Source: Bacteroidetes bacterium QH_1_64_81 | Lineage (GTDB): Bacteria > Bacteroidota > Rhodothermia > Rhodothermales > Salinibacteraceae | Length of the DNA: 6,448 nt | NCBI GenBank assembly: GCA_003022655.1 | Contig: PXSX01000043.1 | Location: 1-6,448, forward strand | Direction: 5' to 3' | Part shown: piece after piece, positions 1 to 6,448 of the stretch | How positions within the stretch are numbered: the stretch's first letter is position 1 | Layout: the number at the start of each line of letters is the position of its first letter | Notes under the pieces: model-generated | Told to the model about the DNA's origin: nothing | Databases searched by the model: none | What the model saw: the letters and a program-made list of their open reading frames with translations, nothing else | Translations under genes and position numbers: made by a program

Positions 1-150
1 CAGCGGTGGCAGCAGCACGGCGAAAAGATTGGTCCACCAGAACGAGGCGGGTGGGAGATACGGCGCCGCGTAGCCGATGCAGAAGGCTCCGATCAGAAGT
101 CCTACCACTCCCCACCCCAGGGTCCCGAGAATGCGTCGGAAAACAGTCAC
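1..150 (-). CDS. Membrane protein N-terminus, possibly endonuclease/exonuclease/phosphatase family (partial, runs off left edge)
   Basis: Fifty codons read leftward from a GTG at 150 to the window edge with no stop. The peptide begins VTVFRRILGTLGWGVV, a short basic start followed by a hydrophobic segment (about residues 8-28). A proline-rich turn (YLPP, 31-34), an aromatic FWWTN patch and a second hydrophobic stretch beginning at about residue 42 follow. This pattern of a helix, a 'Y-x-x-P-Y-x-P-P-x-x-F-W' turn and another helix resembles the membrane anchor that precedes the catalytic domain in Bacteroidota endonuclease/exonuclease/phosphatase-family proteins. The catalytic part is outside the window, so this family call is an inference from the anchor alone. 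The GTG is chosen because it has an AGGGA motif five bases upstream and no in-frame ATG, GTG or TTG lies between it and the preceding gene, although the frame stays open. It lies 154 bases downstream of the glycosyltransferase stop on the same strand and may be co-transcribed with it. Confidence 0.5.
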   Translation of the reverse strand, partial: MTVFRRILGTLGWGVVGLLIGAFCIGYAAPYLPPASFWWTNLFAVLLPPL

Positions 151-304
151 GACCGTCCCTGCTGCGAAATGCCGAGAGCACGATTCCGAAGTCTTCTCGG
201 AACGGCCTCCAAACGGGATCGGGCCTGGCCGGATCGGTGATTTTTGCGTGCAGGCCCCACCCGGAGATGACTTCGAGTCGGCCGCTCGTCTCCACGCCGC
301 CGGA
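151..304. other. Intergenic gap between glycosyltransferase and membrane protein
   Basis: This 154-base non-coding gap holds two short inverted repeats. One is an imperfect palindrome at 217-235, made of GATC and GGCC arms around a single T with one mismatched G:G pair. The other is a 6-bp perfect stem at 184-189/197-202 with a 7-base loop. Neither is followed by a T-tract in the minus direction, so I do not call a terminator. An AGGGA motif at the right position for the GTG start at 150 lies at the low-coordinate end. No convincing promoter was seen. Confidence 0.35.
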
Positions 305-1459
305 TCATGCGATTTCGAGAATTGGCGCTTCGGGGCCTGCCGACACGGGAGCAGACGCACTTCGCTGTTCGGCGGCCGCCTCAATCTCCCGGACAAACCG
401 ACGACGCGAGCGGCGAACCCACTCTCGGAAGCGTGCTCCGTTCCCCGAACCGCGCGGCAGGGCGTCTTGCAAGCGGTCGATGTCGAACTGAGTGCTGCGG
501 ATGCCGGCCCCGGCCCGCACCGCGTCGACCGCGTTGCAGAGCTGCTCGTAGTGGCCCTCCACCGGCACGACCTGCACGGGCCTGCCCAGGTACATCGCCT
601 CCGCAATCGACTCGAAGCCGGCGGTAGAGATGACGCCCCGGCACCGGGCCATGAGAGCCAGAAATTTCTCGTCGTCGAGCTGGTGGAACGTGAGGGTGTC
701 GTCGTACGGCTCGACGGACGCCGCGCTCGGGCGGTCCCAGAAGCAATGGAGCTCCACGCTTGGGTGCCGCTCGTGCCACCGGATCACCTCGTCGGCGTAG
801 CCGCTGTTCAGGATGTAGACGAGAACGAAGGGCTCGCGCCGCTCCTGCGGCTGCCGAAACACATCGGCCCGGAGAAGGGGCGGCAGGACCGCCAGGTCGT
901 CCTGCGGGCGATTGGAGGCCGGATAGAGCGAGAGGGCCAGGCGTCGCGTGGCCCCCCAGGCGGTGAGCTGGGCAAAGGTGCGTGCCATCCATCGCTGCAC
1001 TGGCCGCCCGGGCGGAAACCGGTACACGGGATGCAAAAACATGTACTGGTGCGCCACCGCCACAATCGGGACGGACGTGCCGTGGGTCATGGCGTACAGC
1101 CCCACCAGTGGCTCAAAAAAATTCACCACCACGTCTGGATCGTAGCGGTCGATGGCGTCGTCGAGGACGCCCAAACTGCGCCAAAAGGTCGGCGTGCGTG
1201 CTCCCTCTCGCATAAGCGTGGCCCAGGGCTGCACCGTCCGGTCGGCTCCGTCCGACACGAAGCTCGGGCTCTGGACGTGCGTGATCGGCCCCTCGAATGC
1301 TGCCTCGAAAAAGTACGGCACCGCCTGTCCCCGACTCTTGCCCACCACCACGCCCTCGACCCAATGGCCCGCGTCGCGGAGCAGGTGCCGCAGAGCCATC
1401 GCCTGGGTAAGGTGGCCGCGGCCTTCCCCCTGAACGACAAAGAGGCAACGGAGCGCCAT
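305..1459 (-). CDS. GT-B fold glycosyltransferase family protein (Glyco_trans_1_3 / MJ1255-VC2487-like)
   Basis: A 384-residue protein predicted to be a cytoplasmic or membrane-peripheral sugar-nucleotide-dependent glycosyltransferase. The N-terminal Rossmann half opens with the family hallmark FVVQGEGRGHLTQAMAL (residues 7-23), a Gly-rich loop followed by His-x-x-Gln. The central part has DPDVVVNFFEPLVGLYA (107-123), then a strand ending in VAHQYMFLHP (135-144). The C-terminal, donor-binding half has a new strand VLVYILNSG (212-220) and the motif GVISTAGFESIAEAMYLGRP (275-294) followed by EGHYEQLCNA (301-310). The Ser/Thr-Ala-Gly-x-x-x-x-x-Glu-Ala pattern is typical of nucleotide-sugar binding in GT28/GT1-like enzymes. 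The tail is basic and then Ala/Ser rich. The frame is open to an ATG at 1573, but that extension reads to the foot of a terminator and looks non-coding, so the ATG at 1459, directly before the hydrophobic first strand, is preferred. No strong Shine-Dalgarno sequence precedes it. The acceptor and sugar are unknown; glycolipid or cell-envelope glycan synthesis is only a guess. Confidence 0.8.
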   Translation of the reverse strand: MALRCLFVVQGEGRGHLTQAMALRHLLRDAGHWVEGVVVGKSRGQAVPYFFEAAFEGPITHVQSPSFVSDGADRTVQPWATLMREGARTPTFWRSLGVLDDAIDRYDPDVVVNFFEPLVGLYAMTHGTSVPIVAVAHQYMFLHPVYRFPPGRPVQRWMARTFAQLTAWGATRRLALSLYPASNRPQDDLAVLPPLLRADVFRQPQERREPFVLVYILNSGYADEVIRWHERHPSVELHCFWDRPSAASVEPYDDTLTFHQLDDEKFLALMARCRGVISTAGFESIAEAMYLGRPVQVVPVEGHYEQLCNAVDAVRAGAGIRSTQFDIDRLQDALPRGSGNGARFREWVRRSRRRFVREIEAAAEQRSASAPVSAGPEAPILEIA

Positions 1460-1574
1460 TTGGGGACCGGCCTGTGGTTTCGACGGGGATATCCGACTAC
1501 CACATGCACACGAGAGTGGAAGCTCCGTTCCCGTCTCGGCGATTGAGGTTTCGCGGATGATACGAGGCCACACA

Positions 1575-1613
1575 TAAAAAATACCGGGCGCCCCTGACGA
1601 TGGGGACGCCCGG
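1575..1613 (-). terminator. Rho-independent terminator of the lipoprotein transcription unit
   Basis: The stem arms are 1584-1594 and 1602-1613. CCGGGCG pairs with CGCCCGG, then one unpaired base, then GGGG pairs with CCCC, closing a loop of about seven bases. On the minus strand the hairpin is followed at once by TATTTTTTA (1583 to 1575). It sits 57 bases past the lipoprotein stop and 115 bases before the glycosyltransferase start. On the plus strand the hairpin is followed by CGGAAAAA, so it should act on leftward transcription only. It separates the receptor/lipoprotein unit from the glycosyltransferase, implying that the latter has its own promoter in 1460-1574; I could not identify one with confidence. 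Confidence 0.85.
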
Positions 1614-1670
1614 CGGAAAAATAGGACCCGGTCCAGACATGATCTGAGCCGGTGGGACGTACAGGAGGCG

Positions 1671-3344
1671 TTACTGCACCTCCCCTTCCTGGCTCAGGAG
1701 GGTCCAGCCGTCGAGCCACAGGCCGCCGTTCGGGGAGAAGGCCCCCTTGTAATCTACATCTTCGAGGTCGCCATTGACTCCAGCGTCGTAGCTGCTGCCT
1801 TCAAAGTAGTCCTCACCGAAGGCCTCCGCGGGCGACAGCTCCGTGTTGAGGGCCGGTCCCGTCGGACGGGGGTCGACGAAGTCAATTGCGTCTCCATTGC
1901 GGGCGATGTCTTCAACCGGAGACTCCGAGGCCAGGATGTTGCCCTCATTTTCGAGGTAGGTCTCCAGATCCTGCTCAAACTCCGGGGTACCAGTGTCGCC
2001 CGTAAGCTGGATGACGTTCTCCGCGAAGCCGGCCTCGGCATCGTAGTCCGGTCCCACGTTGTACCAGATGTTGTTTTCGTGGCGCAACACGCGGCCTTCC
2101 TCGGTGTCCTCGCGCCACCGGTCGCTGGCGTCGCCGCCCTCGACCTGCTCGATCTCCAGGCCGGAGCCGGTGGTGCGGCCGTCCATGAAGATGGAGTTGT
2201 AGTACGAGGTCGCGTTGTTGTCCCGCTGGATGATCATCGGCTCGCCCTGGTCGCCGCTCACGTCCGCGTCCGGGCCGACGCCGATGTACGTGGCGTTCGC
2301 CACCTTGGTCGTGGCGAAGGGTTCCCCGGTCTCCGGCTCTGTGCCGCCGTCGTGCTCCCCGATGCGTCCGGCCTCGTCGGTCGCCTGCACGGCCAGCCAG
2401 AACTGATTGCTGCCGCGCCAGCCTTCGTCGATGTCGTAGCTATCGTCCGAGACGAAGGCCGCGATCAGGTACTTCGTGTTCACCGTGCCGCCGAACCACT
2501 CGAAGCCGTCGTCGTCGCTGGCGTACGATTCGACGTATTCGATGGTCGAGCCGTTGCCGACCCCCCCGAGCGTGAGGCCCTGAATCTCGGAGCCGCCCTG
2601 GAGCGTCGTTCCGGTGTGGCGAATGGACACGAAACGGAACGTGCCAATGTCGTGGCTGTCGTTAAAGTCGCCGTTTTCGGCACCATAGTCGTTGCGGTCG
2701 CCGCCGATGTCTTCGGGCACGCCCTCAATGGCGGTCGTCGTCGGTTCCGAGTTGATCGTGGCGTCGCCGAGCATAATGACGCCGCCCCACTCGCCGCGAA
2801 TGTCGCGCCCGAGGCCACTGCCGTCGTCGGCTTCAGCGGTGAAGATGATCGGATCGGCCTGCGACGGATCGTCACTCCCTGGGTTGCCGTCGGCAACGAT
2901 CTGCCCGCCCCGTGCAATAATGAGGGCCGACGCGTTTTCTCCGTCTCCGGGTAGGCCCTGCACGAGCGTGCCGGGATCAATGGTCAGCTCTTCCCCATCG
3001 TTCACGAAGACGAAGCCGTCGAGCTGGTACACGAAGTCGTTCGACCAGGTGATCTCCGAGACTTCATTGCCGTCGGCATCAACGTAGCCGATGCCGAGCT
3101 CCTGGTCCTCCGAATTCTCTCCGCCGCTGTTGTCGCTGACGCGGATAACCTGCTTTCCGTCTACCTCCGTGTCGGTCGTGTCGTAGTGGGCCACGGAAAA
3201 GGTCTCGCCATCGTCAGGTGGCGGATCCTCCATTCCACTGTCGTTGGAGTCGCATCCCGCAATAATCATCGCGGGGAGAAGGGCGAGAAGAGTTCCCCAC
3301 CGAAGAAAAGTGTCTGCGATCGTTGTCGTACGTGTTGAATCCAT
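1671..3344 (-). CDS. Outer-membrane beta-helix-type lipoprotein, probable partner of the adjacent TonB-dependent receptor
   Basis: A 557-residue secreted lipoprotein. From the ATG at 3344 there is a hydrophobic signal segment (about 13-29) ending in lipobox I-A-G-C, with Cys31 as lipidation site and the only cysteine in the mature chain. An acidic, Pro-rich tether follows (DSNDSGMEDPPPDD). The body shows features of a Bacteroidota family that often sits beside TonB-dependent receptors: LTIDPGTLVQG (120-130), ALIIARGGQIVADG (140-153), RGEWGGVIMLGDA (183-195), an Asp-rich SDDDGFEWFGGTVN...DDSYDIDEGWRG block (276-311) and the C-terminal YKGAF...WLDGWT signature (532-549). Strand-turn spacing and Gly/Asn/Asp turns fit a right-handed parallel beta-helix. 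Some databases label relatives 'multidrug transporter', which has no support here: there are no membrane spans beyond the signal. The mature part has about 113 Asp+Glu against about 21 Lys+Arg (only four Lys). An in-frame ATG at 3407 would add 21 polar residues before the signal; the shorter start gives a normal signal length. Ligand unknown; the Asp clusters could bind metal. Confidence 0.8.
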   Translation of the reverse strand: MDSTRTTTIADTFLRWGTLLALLPAMIIAGCDSNDSGMEDPPPDDGETFSVAHYDTTDTEVDGKQVIRVSDNSGGENSEDQELGIGYVDADGNEVSEITWSNDFVYQLDGFVFVNDGEELTIDPGTLVQGLPGDGENASALIIARGGQIVADGNPGSDDPSQADPIIFTAEADDGSGLGRDIRGEWGGVIMLGDATINSEPTTTAIEGVPEDIGGDRNDYGAENGDFNDSHDIGTFRFVSIRHTGTTLQGGSEIQGLTLGGVGNGSTIEYVESYASDDDGFEWFGGTVNTKYLIAAFVSDDSYDIDEGWRGSNQFWLAVQATDEAGRIGEHDGGTEPETGEPFATTKVANATYIGVGPDADVSGDQGEPMIIQRDNNATSYYNSIFMDGRTTGSGLEIEQVEGGDASDRWREDTEEGRVLRHENNIWYNVGPDYDAEAGFAENVIQLTGDTGTPEFEQDLETYLENEGNILASESPVEDIARNGDAIDFVDPRPTGPALNTELSPAEAFGEDYFEGSSYDAGVNGDLEDVDYKGAFSPNGGLWLDGWTLLSQEGEVQ

Positions 3345-3385
3345 CGTGCAGGTGTGCTTTGAAGAAAGAGTGCGCGGTGCAGGCC

Positions 3386-3418
3386 GAGAGCGAGTTTTTG
3401 ATTCCATAACACGCTCTC
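3386..3418 (-). repeat. 7-bp inverted repeat in the lipoprotein leader
   Basis: GAGAGCG (3386-3392) and CGCTCTC (3412-3418) are perfect inverted copies separated by 19 bases, in the transcribed leader 42 bases before the preferred lipoprotein start. The loop contains the alternative upstream ATG (3405-3407). No T-tract follows, so a terminator is unlikely. It could be a weak leader hairpin, a protein-binding site, or chance. Confidence 0.3.
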
Positions 3419-3428
3419 TGAAACCACC

Positions 3429-3460
3429 GAAGGGGTGAGCCGGCGTTGGCTCACCCCTTC
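3429..3460 (-). repeat. Perfect 13-bp inverted repeat (strong hairpin) between receptor and lipoprotein genes
   Basis: The arms 3429-3441 and 3448-3460 are perfect 13-bp inverted copies (GAAGGGGTGAGCC and its complement) around a 6-base loop. The hairpin lies 63 bases after the receptor stop and 84 bases before the lipoprotein start. Neither side has a T-tract: leftward transcription continues into CGGTGGTTTCAG. It is therefore not a canonical intrinsic terminator. Plausible roles are an mRNA 3'-end stabiliser or partial terminator that sets different levels of receptor and lipoprotein, or a U-tract-independent terminator. The stem itself is certain; its role is inference. Confidence 0.7.
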
Positions 3461-3523
3461 AGGCAGGTGTTTCTGGAACGTGTCAGAATGTGTGGATTCC
3501 CGCGGCGAGGAGCTGCGGGAGGG

Positions 3524-6442
3524 CTAGTAGCTGTAGGAGAGTCCCACCGAGACCGTCCGACCCAGTGGGCGACGGTCATTGACGAATTCGCTGCCCCGAA
3601 ACGTCTGGGAGACGACCTCGTCGGCGTTGAGCGCGTTTTTGACGGATATCTTTGCCTCCACGCCCCGCGTCAGACGCTGAGACGCCATCACGTCCAGCGA
3701 ACTCCGCCCCTGTTCAAAGATGTCGATGCCGTTGCGGGCAACCGTCTGCAGGCGGTCGCCGAAGCGGTTGAAAAGCACGTTGACACTCGTCCCTGCGCCT
3801 GGATTCTCGTAGCCCACGTTCAGATTTACGATGTACGGAGATTGCCCCTGCAGTGGACGCGTCTCGCTCGGATTGTCCCGATAGGCCCGGATGGCCTCCA
3901 GCACCTCCTCGGTGCGCGTCACTTCCGAATGGGTGAGCGTGAGATTTCCTCCCACCTGAACGTGCTGAAGCCACTCAGCGACGGTCCCGAGTCGCTTCCG
4001 GGCTTCCAGCTCCGCGCCGTACACGAGAGCGCTCTCTCGGTTCGTGAAGGTCGTTTTCTCGTTGGCGGCGTCCGATCCCGCATCGATGGTGCGTTCGATC
4101 GGGTCTTGAAAGTCCTTGTAGAACACGCTGGCCGAAAGCACCTCGCCCCCCCTCAGGAACCACTCCCAGCGGAGGTCGACGTTGTCGACGAGGGTACGGT
4201 TCAGATCCGGTGATCCTCGCTCAATGTAGTCCCCGACGAAGTTGAAGGTCTCGGCGGGCGAGACCTCGCGGAAGGACGGGAGGGCGAGGGTGCGTCCGTA
4301 GGCGACCCGCAGGTTCATGTTGTTCCGCAGGGACCAGATCAGGTTGGCCGAGGGGAGCACATCCATGGTTTCAAACGAGCCTTGCAGGCGATCAGAGGGC
4401 TCGTCGTGCTGGGTCGTCATAAACAGGTCGGAGTATTCGAGCCGGGCACCGCCTACGAACTTGAGGGCGGGCACGCCGGGGACGGGAAGCTCGGCCATGA
4501 GAAAGCCCGCGGCCCGGTCCAGGTCCGCGTCGTAGTTGTTTCGGGGCTGCGACCGGTCCAGGACGTAGGTGCCAAAGCGGTCCGCTCCGTCGCGCAGGCC
4601 TGCAAGGTCGTTGACGTACATATCGGGATTGCCTCCGGCGTCGTTTATGCTGTTCTGGTCGGAGAAATGCTCGAACCGGCGTTCTCGAAATTCTCGGGAC
4701 CGGACCTGATAATTTCCGCCGGCCTTCAGCTTGATGGTTCCGACGTCCATCTCGGCGGAAAGCGAATTGGACCAGCTGTCCTCTTCAAGGTCTCGGAAGA
4801 ATCGAGTTGGGCGCGGGTAGATCGACGGAGAAATGCTGTAGTCGACGTTGTCGTCGCCCATGGACCGCTCCCAGTCTTCCGGAGGTGACTGGAAGCCGTC
4901 CGTTTCCTGGGATCGGAACTGGAACTGGTTGGAAAAGAAGCGATAATCCGGCTCGTCCCGGGTGATCTTCGACAGGGATGACCGCCACTCGACCCGGATG
5001 CCGTCCGCACCGCCTCCGAAGCGATGAGTCCCTTTGACCTCTCCGGAGCGGACCGCACGGTCGGTGGTGCGGGACACGCGCGTCTCGAAAAGTTGCCCGG
5101 AGGAGAGGTCGCGGGGCAGCCGACCTCGCTCAATCCGAGCCTCCTTTTCGTTGTCTTCGTTGTAAATGCCTCGGAGCTGGACCTCGTGCTGGGGCGCCGG
5201 CTGAACCGAGAGCCCGATGAGACCGCCCATCAGAGTCTTCTCTACACCGCGTCGGGTCGTGTAATCGGCTGTCGGGCTCAGTCCCTCGGCCTCCGCGCCG
5301 GTCTGTTTGAAGCGCGTGGTGGTGCCGTCGTTGAAGCCGGAAAACGACTCGTCGTAGGAGAACGAGGCGAGAATCCCGACGGAGCGGCCGTCCGCGATGG
5401 TGAACCGATCGCCGGCAGAAATCTCGGCGCTCCGGTTCCCGACAGTATCGTCCGGACCAGGAGAGACGCCGGTCGCAAACGCCCGAGATAGTGCGTCGAG
5501 AGCCGCACGCTGGTCGGGATCGTTGAGGGTCTGCCCCAACGTTTCCGGCACGTTCTCGTCGGAGGCCACGGCGGGCACCGCATCGAGCCCGCTCACGGGC
5601 CGGAGGATGTTGCCGCCGATCCCGACTTCGCTGTTGAAGGAGGTGGAGACAGACACGTTGGCAAAGAAACTGCTGGGGAGCGACTTCGTCGTGATGTCTA
5701 CGGAGCCGCCCGTAAAGTCGGCCGGGCGATCCGGCGTGAAGGTTTTGGTCGTGACGATGTTGTCGATCAGGTTCGACGGGAAGAGGTCCAGGGCCACGCT
5801 GTTGCCGTCCGGGTCGGTGCTTGGCAGTTTAGAGCCGTCGAGCTGCGTATCGACGTAGCGGCCCTGCAGGCCCCGCACATTCACGTACTTGCCCTCGGTC
5901 ACGGAGGCGCCGGTGACCTTGCTCATGGCGTCGGCGGCAGTGCCAGCGCCGGAGCGGCTGATGGTTTCGGCGCTGATGGCGTCGCTGACGGCGGCAGCCT
6001 TGGCTCGCTTTTTTAGAAGACCGGCTTCGGAGTCACGCGCTGCTTCTGCCGAGACAACGACCTCGTCGAGCTGCTCTGTCTCCTCCGCCAGTTGCACGTC
6101 CAGGGTCGTGGTCGCTCCGGCCGAGACCTCGACGTTCGTGACCGTCTTCCTCTGGAAGCCGACGAACGAGAAAAGCACGTCATACGTCCCCGACTCCAGG
6201 TTCCGCAATTGATACCGGCCGTTTAGATCTGTCGACGTGCCGTTCCCGGTCCCCTCAACCGTCACGTTGGCTCCGGGTAGGGGATCGCCCGTCCCAGCCT
6301 CGACCACCGTCCCCGTGATGGCACCCGCGGTTTCTACCTCCGGATCGGTTTCGTCCTGCGCGCTCGCGCCCAGGCAGCCGATGCTACTGAGAACCAGGAC
6401 GAAAACGAGACTCCACGCTCCGCGCATCCGGACGACGTCCAT
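3524..6442 (-). CDS. TonB-dependent outer-membrane receptor with carboxypeptidase-regulatory-like N-terminal domain
   Basis: A 972-residue outer-membrane active transporter, of usual length for Bacteroidota receptors. Order: signal peptide to about residue 28 (hydrophobic core 9-25, likely cleavage A-S-A|Q-D); carboxypeptidase-regulatory-like domain about 41-120 (ITGTVVEAGTGDPLPGANV, then DLNGRYQLRNL and FSFVGF); probable TonB box LDEVVVSA (125-132); plug domain about 148-253 with VNVRGLQGRYVDTQLDG (187-203), FPSNLIDNIVTTKTFTPDRP (221-240) and GGSVDITTK (245-253); then the 22-strand-type barrel, with conserved AYGRTLALPSFRE, a Pro-Asp-Leu motif, FYKDF and terminal aromatic SYSY. No FecR-interacting signalling domain precedes the plug, so direct anti-sigma signalling is unlikely. 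No SusD partner follows; the next gene is a beta-helix-type lipoprotein. Start: ATG at 6442 is taken, but an in-frame ATG at 6427 gives an equally good signal peptide, and no Shine-Dalgarno motif is visible before either. Cargo cannot be inferred from the sequence. Confidence 0.92.
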   Translation of the reverse strand: MDVVRMRGAWSLVFVLVLSSIGCLGASAQDETDPEVETAGAITGTVVEAGTGDPLPGANVTVEGTGNGTSTDLNGRYQLRNLESGTYDVLFSFVGFQRKTVTNVEVSAGATTTLDVQLAEETEQLDEVVVSAEAARDSEAGLLKKRAKAAAVSDAISAETISRSGAGTAADAMSKVTGASVTEGKYVNVRGLQGRYVDTQLDGSKLPSTDPDGNSVALDLFPSNLIDNIVTTKTFTPDRPADFTGGSVDITTKSLPSSFFANVSVSTSFNSEVGIGGNILRPVSGLDAVPAVASDENVPETLGQTLNDPDQRAALDALSRAFATGVSPGPDDTVGNRSAEISAGDRFTIADGRSVGILASFSYDESFSGFNDGTTTRFKQTGAEAEGLSPTADYTTRRGVEKTLMGGLIGLSVQPAPQHEVQLRGIYNEDNEKEARIERGRLPRDLSSGQLFETRVSRTTDRAVRSGEVKGTHRFGGGADGIRVEWRSSLSKITRDEPDYRFFSNQFQFRSQETDGFQSPPEDWERSMGDDNVDYSISPSIYPRPTRFFRDLEEDSWSNSLSAEMDVGTIKLKAGGNYQVRSREFRERRFEHFSDQNSINDAGGNPDMYVNDLAGLRDGADRFGTYVLDRSQPRNNYDADLDRAAGFLMAELPVPGVPALKFVGGARLEYSDLFMTTQHDEPSDRLQGSFETMDVLPSANLIWSLRNNMNLRVAYGRTLALPSFREVSPAETFNFVGDYIERGSPDLNRTLVDNVDLRWEWFLRGGEVLSASVFYKDFQDPIERTIDAGSDAANEKTTFTNRESALVYGAELEARKRLGTVAEWLQHVQVGGNLTLTHSEVTRTEEVLEAIRAYRDNPSETRPLQGQSPYIVNLNVGYENPGAGTSVNVLFNRFGDRLQTVARNGIDIFEQGRSSLDVMASQRLTRGVEAKISVKNALNADEVVSQTFRGSEFVNDRRPLGRTVSVGLSYSY

Positions 6443-6448
6443 TTGGGA

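Noticed and set aside
217..243. Possible plus-strand terminator (imperfect palindrome near a T-run)
   Set aside because: The stem is short with a mismatch, the T-run is separated from it, and there is no plus-strand gene to terminate.
77..1546. Long plus-strand open frame of 489 codons opposite the glycosyltransferase
   Set aside because: It is antisense to a gene with clear family motifs, its translation is low-complexity Arg/Pro/His-rich with no recognisable domain, and such shadows are expected in GC-rich DNA.
1557..1562. TATCAT hexamer as a -10 promoter element for the glycosyltransferase
   Set aside because: No matching -35 element lies at normal spacing and it does not fit the Bacteroidota promoter consensus, so it is indistinguishable from chance.
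1460..1573. 38-codon N-terminal extension of the glycosyltransferase from the ATG at 1573
   Set aside because: The added residues are polar, resemble no family N-terminus and begin at the foot of the terminator, while the conserved first beta-strand follows the ATG at 1459 directly.
2079..2954. Plus-strand open frame of 291 codons opposite the lipoprotein
   Set aside because: It is the mirror of the acidic coding pattern; its Val/Ala/Arg-rich product has no signal or domain, and the minus strand carries a clear lipoprotein.
3446..4213. Plus-strand open frame of 255 codons opposite the receptor C-terminus
   Set aside because: It overlaps conserved barrel motifs of the receptor on the opposite strand and has no recognisable motif of its own.
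3524..6442. SusC-type glycan transporter assignment
   Set aside because: The domain order is compatible, but no SusD homologue accompanies it and the plug motifs match a more general Bacteroidota receptor group, so a glycan substrate is not supported.

Overview
The window looks like a piece of a GC-rich, halophilic member of the Bacteroidota, most likely of the Rhodothermia/Salinibacter type. The reasons are an outer-membrane TonB-dependent receptor with an N-terminal carboxypeptidase-regulatory-like domain (a typical Bacteroidota architecture), weak or absent Shine-Dalgarno sequences, and a very acidic, lysine-poor secreted lipoprotein. The taxonomic call is an inference from composition and gene families; no marker gene is present.

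All four genes that can be supported lie on the minus strand, so the window reads from right to left. First comes a near-complete TonB-dependent receptor gene (6442 to 3524, only 6 bases of upstream sequence visible). After a 179-base gap that holds a perfect 13-bp inverted repeat comes a beta-helix-type lipoprotein (3344 to 1671). A GC-rich hairpin followed by a T-tract (1613 to 1575) then closes that transcription unit. Next comes a GT-B glycosyltransferase-like protein (1459 to 305). At the left edge is the first 50 codons of a membrane-anchored protein (150 to 1, truncated), which resembles the N-terminus of membrane-linked endonuclease/exonuclease/phosphatase-family proteins.

The receptor and the lipoprotein probably work together at the cell surface: the receptor as a TonB/ExbBD-energised outer-membrane channel, the lipoprotein as a surface or periplasm-facing partner that may bind the cargo. 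There is no SusD homologue between or beside them in the window, so this is not a classic SusCD glycan-uptake pair, and the substrate cannot be read from the sequence. The glycosyltransferase and the membrane protein belong to a separate unit downstream of the terminator and have no obvious functional link to the receptor pair.

No tRNA, rRNA, CRISPR array, insertion sequence, phage gene or attachment site was seen. Several long plus-strand open frames exist, but they are antisense shadows of the real genes, as is common in GC-rich DNA. No stretch over 300 bases lacks a gene.
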